24,293 nt of DNA from a virus. The notes beneath the pieces were generated by a model. It was not told the DNA's origin. It saw only the letters and a program-made list of their open reading frames with translations, and searched no databases. A program made the translations under genes and the position numbers. Below, piece by piece: positions 8,448-14,767 of this stretch. The DNA is taken from positions 1 through 24,293 of IMG/VR virus record IMGVR_UViG_3300008448_014404; one strand, 5' to 3'. Numbering within the stretch: position 1 is the stretch's first letter; each line of letters begins with the position of its first letter.

Positions 8448-8932
8448 CAAAAATAATATCACACAGAGCAAATCTTAACGGTCCGGCTAGCGACGAGAAT
8501 ACTCTCGGTAGTATACTTAGGTGCTTGCAAGAATACAATTTTGATGTTGAGATAGATGTATGGGTTCTAGATAATTTAATACACATAGGTCATGATCTAC
8601 CGTCAAAATTTATTCTGGATATCCAGAGTTTTTTATTTAAATTTATACAGTATAAAGATAGAATATGGTTGCATTGTAAAAACATAGAAGCAGCAGTCCT
8701 GTTCTCAGCACTTGATATTGGATTTAATTTTTTTGGTCATAGTAGCGATGAGTTTGTTCTAACATCAAAAGGGTTTATTTTTACTAAACCTGATGTTGTA
8801 AACAAAAATGCAATAGTGGTTATGCCAGAGTTAGTTAGTTCGAAAATAGAAGAAGCTTATTTTAATACGAAAGGTATATTAACAGATTACCCAATACAAT
8901 ATGAAGCATATTATAATACTATCAGGTCATAG
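8444..8932 (+). CDS. Compact GDPD / PI-PLC-fold phosphodiesterase-like protein
   Basis: A 162-residue protein with the active-site pattern of the glycerophosphodiester phosphodiesterase superfamily. It has SHRAN at residues 6-10 (catalytic His7 and Arg8), ENT at 18-20, EIDVW at 36-40 (metal-binding Glu36 and Asp38) and IGHD at 48-51 (second His, His50). DRIWLHCKN would be the strand equivalent to the substrate-lysine strand, and GILTDYP the last barrel strand. It is much shorter than typical GDPDs (about 250 residues), so several barrel elements must be minimal. In polysaccharide clusters such proteins may cut or form a phosphodiester-linked substituent; that role is inferred. It begins in an ATGA overlap and its end overlaps the nucleotidyltransferase by 32 nt. 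Confidence 0.65.
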   Translation: MTKIISHRANLNGPASDENTLGSILRCLQEYNFDVEIDVWVLDNLIHIGHDLPSKFILDIQSFLFKFIQYKDRIWLHCKNIEAAVLFSALDIGFNFFGHSSDEFVLTSKGFIFTKPDVVNKNAIVVMPELVSSKIEEAYFNTKGILTDYPIQYEAYYNTIRS

Positions 8933-9713
8933 TCAAAGATTTTTAGATCAAGGGTATACAATAAAACCTTTAATAAAAATAGGCGATAAGCCAATTATCG
9001 AATATGTAACTAATACACTTAATCTAACAAGTTTTGAAAATGTAACATTTATTATTAAGCGAGAAGATGTAGATGACTATAATCTAGAAAACTATCTAAG
9101 AGAAAAATTTACTAATTGTGCAATTTCAATTATCGAAGGTCATAGACTAGGGCCTGTATACTCGGTTCTACAGTCTAACTGCATATCAGATAAAGATGAA
9201 ACTCTAGTAACATATTGCGATCTTCATATTAATTGGAATATCCAAGAGTTCTATATCCACATAAAAAAACTAAATGTTGATGGGTGTATAGTTACACACA
9301 CTGGGTGGCATCCTCATCGTATATATAATAAGTATTTCGCATATCTACGGGTGGATAAAGATCAAGTTCTAGAAATTAAAGAAAAGCAACACTTTACAGA
9401 TAATCCAGAAAATGAATACGCTTCAGGTGGTATATATTATTTTAAAACAGGTTCAATGCTTAAAAAATATTGCGAAGAACTTATAGAAAGAAATGAAAGA
9501 GTTAACAATGAGTTTTATATAACAATGCTCTATAATTTAATGATAGAAGATAATCTCAAAGTGACGCACTTTGATTCTAAGAACTACGTTTGCTTAGGTA
9601 CACCAAAAGATGTAGAATTATTTGATGCGTTTTATAAAATACATAATCATCTTAATAATACTGCTGATGCAATAAACGCATTAAATTATTTCAACAATAA
9701 AATTTTTAAATAA
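8901..9713 (+). CDS. Sugar-phosphate nucleotidyltransferase-like protein
   Basis: A 270-residue protein of the NTP_transferase type. It opens MKHIIILSGHSQRF, in the place of the nucleotide-binding G-x-G-x-R loop, then KPLIKIGDKPIIEYV (residues 22-36) with the conserved Lys and the IGDKPIIEYV phrase. TYCDLHINW stands where the metal-binding Asp normally occurs, and YASGGIYYFKTGSML matches the sugar-pocket strand of this family. Such enzymes join a sugar 1-phosphate to an NTP to make the activated sugar used by glycosyltransferases, which fits the cluster. The glycine loop departs from the classic GGxGxR, so activity could be altered. The start is set by the first strand and lies 32 nt inside the GDPD-like gene. 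It is the last intact gene of the cluster. Confidence 0.75.
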   Translation: MKHIIILSGHSQRFLDQGYTIKPLIKIGDKPIIEYVTNTLNLTSFENVTFIIKREDVDDYNLENYLREKFTNCAISIIEGHRLGPVYSVLQSNCISDKDETLVTYCDLHINWNIQEFYIHIKKLNVDGCIVTHTGWHPHRIYNKYFAYLRVDKDQVLEIKEKQHFTDNPENEYASGGIYYFKTGSMLKKYCEELIERNERVNNEFYITMLYNLMIEDNLKVTHFDSKNYVCLGTPKDVELFDAFYKIHNHLNNTADAINALNYFNNKIFK

Positions 9714-9717
9714 GACT

Positions 9718-9846
9718 ATGAACGTTCAACTATACGACGGAGCGTTTACCTACCATTGGCATAATAAATGAACGCAACCCATTCATGAAAAATCTAAGTT
9801 TTTTACAATAGAACAAAAACACGAGCAAATTTTCAAGTCGCTATAA
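9718..9846 (+). pseudogene. Broken coding remnant with in-frame TGA
   Basis: Four nt after the stop of the nucleotidyltransferase an ATG opens a frame reading MNVQLYDGAFTYHWHNK, stopped by TGA at 9769-9771. The same frame then reads on as a protein-like TQPIHEKSKFFTIEQKHEQ, plus IFKSL, to a TAA at 9844-9846. If the TGA was once a Trp codon, the join gives HWHNKW...IHEKSKFF, which looks like the C-terminal end of a glycan-cluster protein. TGA is an ordinary stop in this genome (the ATGA overlaps and the capsid gene end use it), so recoding is unlikely. I read it as the tail of a decayed gene; a 17-residue peptide is the alternative. Confidence 0.45.
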
Positions 9847-9854
9847 TTTAGCTA

Positions 9855-9882
9855 TTGAAATAGATTCTAGATACATTATAAT
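9855..9882 (+). promoter_or_regulatory. Sigma70-like promoter before the DUF366-like gene
   Basis: TTGAAA at 9855-9860 and TATAAT at 9877-9882, 16 bp apart, form a good host sigma70-type promoter at the boundary between the glycan cluster and the replication/chaperone genes. The expected start of transcription, about 7 nt after the -10 hexamer, lands at or next to the ATG at 9889. This predicts a leaderless mRNA. It probably serves as an early or middle promoter for the genes that follow. Confidence 0.55.
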
Positions 9883-9888
9883 GGAAGT

Positions 9889-10470
9889 ATGATTATTGAA
9901 CAACCTATCTATAACGGAGATCTAATTCACAAACGATTTGCATATCAGTTTTTTAAAAAGGAAGTATCTCCATACGGTAATATTGTAGCGTTTAGAGCTC
10001 CAATGTATGTAAGTGAAAATCTTATTGATCTTGAAGATTCACTTTCAAAGGACTATATTTTTAGTGACGATGCTATTAATTTTTGTTGGGAGATTCCTAA
10101 CTTATGTGCATTTGGCGCTGTAGCTTTTCAAAGATACTTTAATACAATTATTGCTAACTTTCTTTCAAGTACTATTAACAAACCTATTGAAATGAAAGGT
10201 GATGATTTAATGGTTCATGATAAGTTCATTGGATCAGACAAAAAAGAATACGAGGTAGGTAAAGTAAGTGTATCAATTACTTACTCAAAAGATAATATAG
10301 CTATTGGTCATACAGGTATTAATATTAACGCTGGTAAAAAAGCTCCTGGTTTTGCTTATAGCTCTATGATGTCTGAACAAGAAGCACAGAGGTTTATGTC
10401 GCTGGTTATTGATCACTTCAATAACGAAATTAAAGATATACAAATAGCTACTACAAAGGTAATTGTATGA
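9889..10470 (+). CDS. DUF366-like protein
   Basis: A 193-residue protein that I match to DUF366 by its run of phrases: YNGDLIHKRFAYQFF near the N-terminus, GNIVAFRAPMYVSENLIDLE (about residues 30-49), the polar central GDDLMVHDKF, then KVSVSITYSKDNIAIGHTGI and NINAGKKAPG in the second half. The family is known mainly from archaea and bacteria and is thought to have a biotin/lipoate-ligase-like fold, but its reaction is unknown. Here it follows the sigma70-like promoter and ends in an ATGA overlap with the clamp-loader gene, so it is the first gene of that transcription unit. A GGAAG lies only 1 nt before the ATG, too near to act as a normal ribosome site. Function is not predictable beyond the family. 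Confidence 0.6.
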   Translation: MIIEQPIYNGDLIHKRFAYQFFKKEVSPYGNIVAFRAPMYVSENLIDLEDSLSKDYIFSDDAINFCWEIPNLCAFGAVAFQRYFNTIIANFLSSTINKPIEMKGDDLMVHDKFIGSDKKEYEVGKVSVSITYSKDNIAIGHTGININAGKKAPGFAYSSMMSEQEAQRFMSLVIDHFNNEIKDIQIATTKVIV

Positions 10471-10847
10471 CGTTTTTTGATATGTTACGCAATCTTTTCT
10501 TTTCTAGAAAAGATATACATCGTAATTTAGATACAGAATCACAGACTCATTTTCTACCATTTTTACTAAATAGGTGGCTATCCTTTTACAATAAAGATCA
10601 ATGTGTTTTAGTTAATGAAACTATAAACAAATATACTGGTCTTTTTGATGATAAGAATGACTTGTATAAGCTATATTTTAATTTTTTACCTGTGCTTAGG
10701 TATAAGAAGATAGAATATATAAAGAGAAAAAAAGAAGAAAAAGAAAAGGAAGAAGCTATTAACACAACGCTAATAGCAAGAAACTATAATATTTCTAAGA
10801 GAGAGGTACTACTATATATTGATTTATTTGATACCTCTAGTAAATAA
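10467..10847 (+). CDS. 62: Sliding-clamp loader small subunit (gp62-like)
   Basis: A 126-residue protein resembling the short gp62 versions in marine T4-like phages rather than the 187-residue T4 protein. Recognisable parts are FLPFLLNRWLSFYNKDQCVL (about residues 29-48), where NRWLSF and the following Asn-rich helix are typical. Next come a basic IEYIKRKKEEKEKEE stretch (about 83-97) and the C-terminal NISKREVLLYIDL phrase. In T4, gp62 joins four gp44 ATPases to load the gp45 clamp at primer ends for the phage polymerase. The gp44 partner is not in this window. It begins in an ATGA overlap and ends 6 nt before the co-chaperonin gene. Confidence 0.65.
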   Translation: MTFFDMLRNLFFSRKDIHRNLDTESQTHFLPFLLNRWLSFYNKDQCVLVNETINKYTGLFDDKNDLYKLYFNFLPVLRYKKIEYIKRKKEEKEKEEAINTTLIARNYNISKREVLLYIDLFDTSSK

Positions 10848-10853
10848 CCAAAG

Positions 10854-11288
10854 ATGAGAGCTAGCATTGATCAAATTACACCAACGAGAAGCTTAATTGA
10901 TTTATCGTCGCATTCAGAAGGAGATTTTGGTATTCGAGATTATGAATTAAGTTTTATATTCGACGACATTCTTCTTGTTGAGTATATAGATACTACGAAT
11001 GAAGGTGATGGGGTTATAAGAAACGGTATATATGTCCCTACAAACGCGCTAACCAAAGCGTGGAGAAAAGCTCGGGTTATTTTAGCCGGTCCAGATGCAA
11101 AATACACTAAAGTTGGTGATATTGTAATATTCCCAAACAACTTAGGAATAACAGTTTCAAATATTGATATTGAAAATGTAGGTTCAATAAAAAATGGTAT
11201 TTTCTTAAACGAAAATAGAATATTTGGAATTTGTAAACCAAAAAATAAAAATGATATCGAAGGAGAGCTTAGAGCAGAAACTGCTTAA
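10854..11288 (+). CDS. 31: GroES-like co-chaperonin (gp31-like)
   Basis: A 144-residue protein containing a GroES/gp31-type domain from about residue 32 onward. FIFDDILLVEY (34-44) is the first strand. DTTNEGDGVIRNGIYVPTNA (46-65) occupies the place of the mobile loop that docks on GroEL. KARVILAGPDAKYTKVGDIV and a late ENRIFGICKP match the barrel strands and the C-terminal strand. The first 30 residues are an extra N-terminal part, so it is longer than GroES (about 97) or T4 gp31 (111). In T4, gp31 replaces GroES on host GroEL to allow folding of the major capsid protein; the same job is likely for the gp23 encoded later in this window. Its 3' end overlaps the next gene. Confidence 0.8.
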   Translation: MRASIDQITPTRSLIDLSSHSEGDFGIRDYELSFIFDDILLVEYIDTTNEGDGVIRNGIYVPTNALTKAWRKARVILAGPDAKYTKVGDIVIFPNNLGITVSNIDIENVGSIKNGIFLNENRIFGICKPKNKNDIEGELRAETA

Positions 11289-11625
11289 TAGCGTTGTAGA
11301 TCTACGCTTTGTAAGAAGAATTCCTGTACCAGGACGACCAGCTACACGTAGAATGCTATGCACAAAATCATCATCTCTCCTAAACTCAACAAATGGAAGA
11401 ATGTCTCTAAACTACAGGCCTCCTATGAGTGGCAAGAGATTTAATGAAACAACAGAAAATGCAGTTATCGTATGGGATATATTTATGCAGGACTTTAGAG
11501 TTGTATCTTTAGAGGGTGCAATGATTTTGAATGAAATTCCTGCAAATGATGAATTTTGGCAATACTATAATAAAGCATTACTACCTATGACAGCTGAACA
11601 AAAACTTCAATTTATGAACTCATGA
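11251..11625 (+). CDS. DUF2693-like small protein
   Basis: A 124-residue protein if started at the ATG at 11251, 38 nt inside the co-chaperonin gene. A TTG at 11224 would add 9 residues but has no better ribosome site. The purine-rich AAGGAGAG at 11260-11267 falls after the ATG, so the start is not certain. The phrases VDLRFVRRIPVPGRPATRRM, with LCTKS after it, and later ENAVIVWDIFMQDFRVVSLE resemble DUF2693. In that family a basic N-terminal strand pair recurs with a VWD...WR-type strand, probably an SH3-like barrel. The role of the family is unknown. The end shares the ATGA overlap with the next small gene. Confidence 0.5.
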   Translation: MISKESLEQKLLNSVVDLRFVRRIPVPGRPATRRMLCTKSSSLLNSTNGRMSLNYRPPMSGKRFNETTENAVIVWDIFMQDFRVVSLEGAMILNEIPANDEFWQYYNKALLPMTAEQKLQFMNS

Positions 11626-11960
11626 ATATTGAAAATTACAATAAAATTCTTCAAAAATTTCTCTTACAGAAAGTTATTTTTAAGTGTGACAACAAAATAC
11701 TGAAAACCGGTAAAATAAAATTATTTAACACAAAGCAGTATTTTATAAAATTTAATATTGAGAACGAGCGAGGTGAAATAAAACAACTAGAGCTACCTTA
11801 CCCGTTTATTATTCACGATAACGGTGAAACATGTACCTTGAACTATCATCTTTCTAGCTTTACGCACTTTAATAGAGACGTTATGAAGAGGATCAATAGC
11901 GTTAATACTGACGATAGTATGAGAATGTATAATCGACTAGTTCAAATAATACCAGTGTAA
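11622..11960 (+). CDS. Hypothetical protein of T4-like phages
   Basis: A 112-residue protein of unknown function. It starts in an ATGA overlap with the DUF2693-like gene, which supports the start and the reality of the gene. The N-terminus is a short amphipathic helix (YNKILQKFLLQKVIF). The centre is strand-rich, with LKTGKIKLFNTKQYFIKFNI, and a conserved-looking LELPYPFIIHDNGE precedes LNYHLSSFTHF. The composition is basic in the first half. The layout (helix, beta core, PYPF phrase) recalls small uncharacterised proteins next to replication genes in marine T4-like phages, but I cannot name a family. A 27-nt gap with a weak AAGGA separates it from the helicase. Confidence 0.6.
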   Translation: MNIENYNKILQKFLLQKVIFKCDNKILKTGKIKLFNTKQYFIKFNIENERGEIKQLELPYPFIIHDNGETCTLNYHLSSFTHFNRDVMKRINSVNTDDSMRMYNRLVQIIPV

Positions 11961-11987
11961 AATAAAGGAACTATACTACAATGAGGT

Positions 11988-13625
11988 ATGTTTAATAACC
12001 TCCTCGAAGGATTTCCAGATAAGTTTACACCAAATACGCAACAGTTAAAGCTACTTAAAAACATAGATCAAGCCTTTGAGGATGGCTATAAGTTTGTTGT
12101 ATGTGCTGCACCTACAGGCTCTGGCAAGTCCTTCATTTCAAAAACTCTCGGTAATGTAAGCAATACACCTTCCGATAGTTATACAGATCTTGTAATGAGC
12201 TATCTTGCATACAAGAGAACGCAGATGGGCGCTTACATGTATGAAGATGAATGTCAGGATCAATCACCGTTCGGAGCATTTGCACTGACTATAACAAAGT
12301 CACTACAAGATCAGTATAAGGAATTGTTTCCTGATGTCGATGTACTGAAAGGTAAATCAAACTATCAGTGTGAGGTTGATCAAAACTTTACTGTAGAGAG
12401 TGGTCCCTGTCTACACTCTTCTAAGTTAAAAGAAGAGTGTTGGTCAAAAAATAGATGTCCGTATTACGAAGCAAGAAATAAAGCTCTCGTTTCAACGTTT
12501 TCTACTCTAAATTATAACATGTTTTTTGCCTTACCTAAGCACCTCAAAAAGCGTAAGTATCTTATTTGCGATGAAGCCTCAGAGCTAGAAGATCAAATTG
12601 TTAAAGAGTTTTCAATTAAATTAAATTTTGACTTTCTCAAAAAATGTGAAATTGCCATTAGTCCTTTTCCACAAAACGATTACGGTAAAGTAGGAAGATG
12701 GTTGGCACATATTTCTATTTCTATTAATGATAGGTTAGAAGACCTAAAAAATATAATAAGCAATAGCAAGCACGCTTCACCTATATTCTTAGCTGATAAG
12801 AGAGCAGAGCTATTATCATTAAAAAATATACATAATAAAATATCCGCAATTACATCTACGTGGTGTGATAGTGAGTATATATATGAAAGAGAAACGAATG
12901 GTATCTCTTTTACACCGCTTAAGGTTAATAATTTAGCAAATCATCTTTTCGATAACGGTGAAAAGATAATATTAATGTCTGCTACTATTATCGACCCTAC
13001 AAATTTTTGTAAAACGCTAGGTATAACAAAATTTAAATATATAGAAGCTGAATCAACCTTTGATTCTACAAAAGCGCCTATTTACGTTCAAACTAAATTA
13101 AAACTAAATCATAGCAACTTACAGAAAAATCTAAACAAAATTGCAAAGCAGGTGGAAGATATCTGCAATCTTCATTCGCAAGATAAAGGTATTATACATA
13201 CTCACTCTAACTATATAACAGAATATCTAAAGACGAATATTTCTAATAAAAGAATTTTGTTTAGAGAGCCTGGAGTTAACAACGAACAACTTATATCTCA
13301 ACACTCTCTATCCAGTGAACCTACAATATTAGCATCACCGTCTATGTCGCACGGTATAGACCTCAAGGATGATTTAGCTAGATTTCAAATTATAATCAAA
13401 GCACCTTATCTACCTTTAGTAGACAAAAGAGTAGAGCGTATGATGAAGTTAGATTTCAACTGGTATCTTAATAAAATGTTAAGTTCTCTAATCCAGAGTT
13501 GCGGTAGAGGAGTAAGATCTCATAAAGATCATTGCATAACATACATCCTCGATGGCGCTGTAATTGAACAGGTTATTAAGAATAAGCATAAGCTACCAAA
13601 ATACTTTATAGATAGATTTGTTTAA
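11988..13625 (+). CDS. DinG/XPD-like superfamily 2 helicase with Fe-S cysteines
   Basis: A 545-residue DNA helicase of the XPD/DinG branch. Walker A is APTGSGKS (residues 41-48) and motif II is DEAS (195-198, in place of DEAH). Four cysteines, C128, C141, C151 and C157, lie between motifs I and II in the arrangement that holds the 4Fe-4S cluster of this branch, followed by YYEARNKALVSTFSTLNYN, typical of DinG. Motif III is MSATI near 330, motif V is ASPSMSHGIDL, and motif VI is QSCGRGVRS (503-511). Such enzymes unwind DNA 5' to 3' and can act on R-loops or D-loops. Here it could help replication or recombination, but its exact task is unknown. It is not the usual T4 helicase (gp41, Dda or UvsW). 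Its stop lies within the late promoter of gp15. Confidence 0.85.
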   Translation: MFNNLLEGFPDKFTPNTQQLKLLKNIDQAFEDGYKFVVCAAPTGSGKSFISKTLGNVSNTPSDSYTDLVMSYLAYKRTQMGAYMYEDECQDQSPFGAFALTITKSLQDQYKELFPDVDVLKGKSNYQCEVDQNFTVESGPCLHSSKLKEECWSKNRCPYYEARNKALVSTFSTLNYNMFFALPKHLKKRKYLICDEASELEDQIVKEFSIKLNFDFLKKCEIAISPFPQNDYGKVGRWLAHISISINDRLEDLKNIISNSKHASPIFLADKRAELLSLKNIHNKISAITSTWCDSEYIYERETNGISFTPLKVNNLANHLFDNGEKIILMSATIIDPTNFCKTLGITKFKYIEAESTFDSTKAPIYVQTKLKLNHSNLQKNLNKIAKQVEDICNLHSQDKGIIHTHSNYITEYLKTNISNKRILFREPGVNNEQLISQHSLSSEPTILASPSMSHGIDLKDDLARFQIIIKAPYLPLVDKRVERMMKLDFNWYLNKMLSSLIQSCGRGVRSHKDHCITYILDGAVIEQVIKNKHKLPKYFIDRFV

Positions 13626-13631
13626 TAAATA
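13624..13631 (+). promoter_or_regulatory. Late-type promoter before gp15 (AATAAATA)
   Basis: AATAAATA at 13624-13631 has one mismatch to the T4 late octamer and overlaps the helicase stop codon. Unlike the other late promoters of the window it is 16 nt from the likely start codon, and a strong GAGGAGG ribosome site sits in between. It marks the beginning of the late block. Confidence 0.5.
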
Positions 13632-13635
13632 TATA

Positions 13636-13642
13636 GAGGAGG
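13636..13642 (+). promoter_or_regulatory. Strong ribosome site (GAGGAGG) before an ATT start
   Basis: GAGGAGG at 13636-13642 is the best Shine-Dalgarno match in this part of the window. It is followed after 5 nt by an in-frame ATT at 13648. No in-frame ATG, GTG or TTG lies at a usable distance, so this site decides the start of the gp15 homologue. Confidence 0.55.
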
Positions 13643-13647
13643 TTGCT

Positions 13648-14751
13648 ATTAAAGATTATACATACAATTTTGAAATAAAGGATTTAATTACTCAGTTTAT
13701 AGCGGCGTTTGACGATGTTGTTATAAAAAGGTATGATAATAATCGCGTAGCTAAAGAAGATATTGAGGTAAGATATGTTTTAGCTCCGAAACAGCGTGTA
13801 ATGTATGATATTGTCAATAAAGCTCAAAACCTTACCCTACCTGTAGTCGCTGTTGATATTGCCTCTATTAGTAGAGCTAATGATAGAGTTTTTAATAAAA
13901 TTGATAATTTTTACACTCCGTATACTAGAAATAAAACCAGCAATGTTAAAATGCCTATTCCGATCGACATTACTATTAATATGTCAATTCTAGCTAGGTA
14001 TATGCAGGACATAGATCAAATTTTATCTAATTTTATACCATATAGTAATCCTTATATAATATTATCCTGGAAGGAGCCATCTCAAATAGAAGGTCAGGTT
14101 GTAGAAATAAGAAGCGAAGTTCTCTGGAATGGTAATATATCGTTCAATGCTCCTACCGATACAACATATAACGATAAGTTTAGAGTAGTGTGTGATACAT
14201 CGTTTACTATAAAAGGATGGCTATTTAAAAATAAAAACGAATTATCAACTCCTATATATTTTATTGATGTTAATACCTACGCGATAGGTAGAACAGATAC
14301 TCTCTCATATGAATCATTATCTGGATTAGATCTAACAGGCGCAGAAGACTCCTACACTTTATCCGCTCTACCTACAATAACTAATATATTTTACTCAAAT
14401 ACAGGATCAAAACTTCCGGTAAAGGAAAATATTACTCTTAGTAAGGCTGCTCCGTTTACAAATGATTTTGTTTTCTATGGTACTAACTATAATTTTGTAG
14501 ATTGTGTTTTACTTAGTGCTAATAATACAGTAACTACTAACTATACGCTCACTACTCTAGAGACAAAATATACAGGAAGCGTTACGGGATTTATATTACC
14601 TACTTCTTCTTATTCTATCATAACAAACGACGTATTAGCAGTTAATATACCATACCTGAGCGGATCTGGTAGTATAGATATTATTGTTAATAACCCAGCG
14701 GGATGGACTACATCTCATAGTTTATCTGGCTTTACTTTTGAAGTACATTGA
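13648..14751 (+). CDS. 15: Tail sheath stabiliser/completion protein (gp15-like)
   Basis: A 367-residue protein if begun at the ATT at 13648. The T4 gp15 pattern is clear. YTYNFEIKDLITQFIAAFDD, then VVIKR, lines up without gaps with the N-terminus of T4 gp15 as I recall it (Y-x-YN ... IKR), placing this ATT at the position of gp15 Met1. PIPIDITINMSILARYMQDI and LSNFIPYSNPY match the gp15 core, and VCDTSFTIKGWLF its second domain. gp15 caps the finished tail tube and sheath and provides the joint to the head neck. About 120 extra C-terminal residues look like an Ig-type (IPT/TIG-like) beta domain, making it longer than T4 gp15 (272). A TTG at 13618, inside the helicase gene, is the only common alternative start and has no ribosome site. 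Confidence 0.75.
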   Translation: MKDYTYNFEIKDLITQFIAAFDDVVIKRYDNNRVAKEDIEVRYVLAPKQRVMYDIVNKAQNLTLPVVAVDIASISRANDRVFNKIDNFYTPYTRNKTSNVKMPIPIDITINMSILARYMQDIDQILSNFIPYSNPYIILSWKEPSQIEGQVVEIRSEVLWNGNISFNAPTDTTYNDKFRVVCDTSFTIKGWLFKNKNELSTPIYFIDVNTYAIGRTDTLSYESLSGLDLTGAEDSYTLSALPTITNIFYSNTGSKLPVKENITLSKAAPFTNDFVFYGTNYNFVDCVLLSANNTVTTNYTLTTLETKYTGSVTGFILPTSSYSIITNDVLAVNIPYLSGSGSIDIIVNNPAGWTTSHSLSGFTFEVH

Positions 14752-14767
14752 TTAAATATATAATAAA

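Noticed and set aside
9769-9771. TGA read as Trp (alternative code) or programmed readthrough
   Set aside because: TGA ends many genes here, including gp23 and the ATGA overlaps, and TGG is used for Trp throughout; a nonsense mutation is simpler.
13618-13620. TTG start for the gp15 homologue
   Set aside because: It is inside the helicase gene without a ribosome site, and the ten extra residues lie before the part that aligns with gp15.
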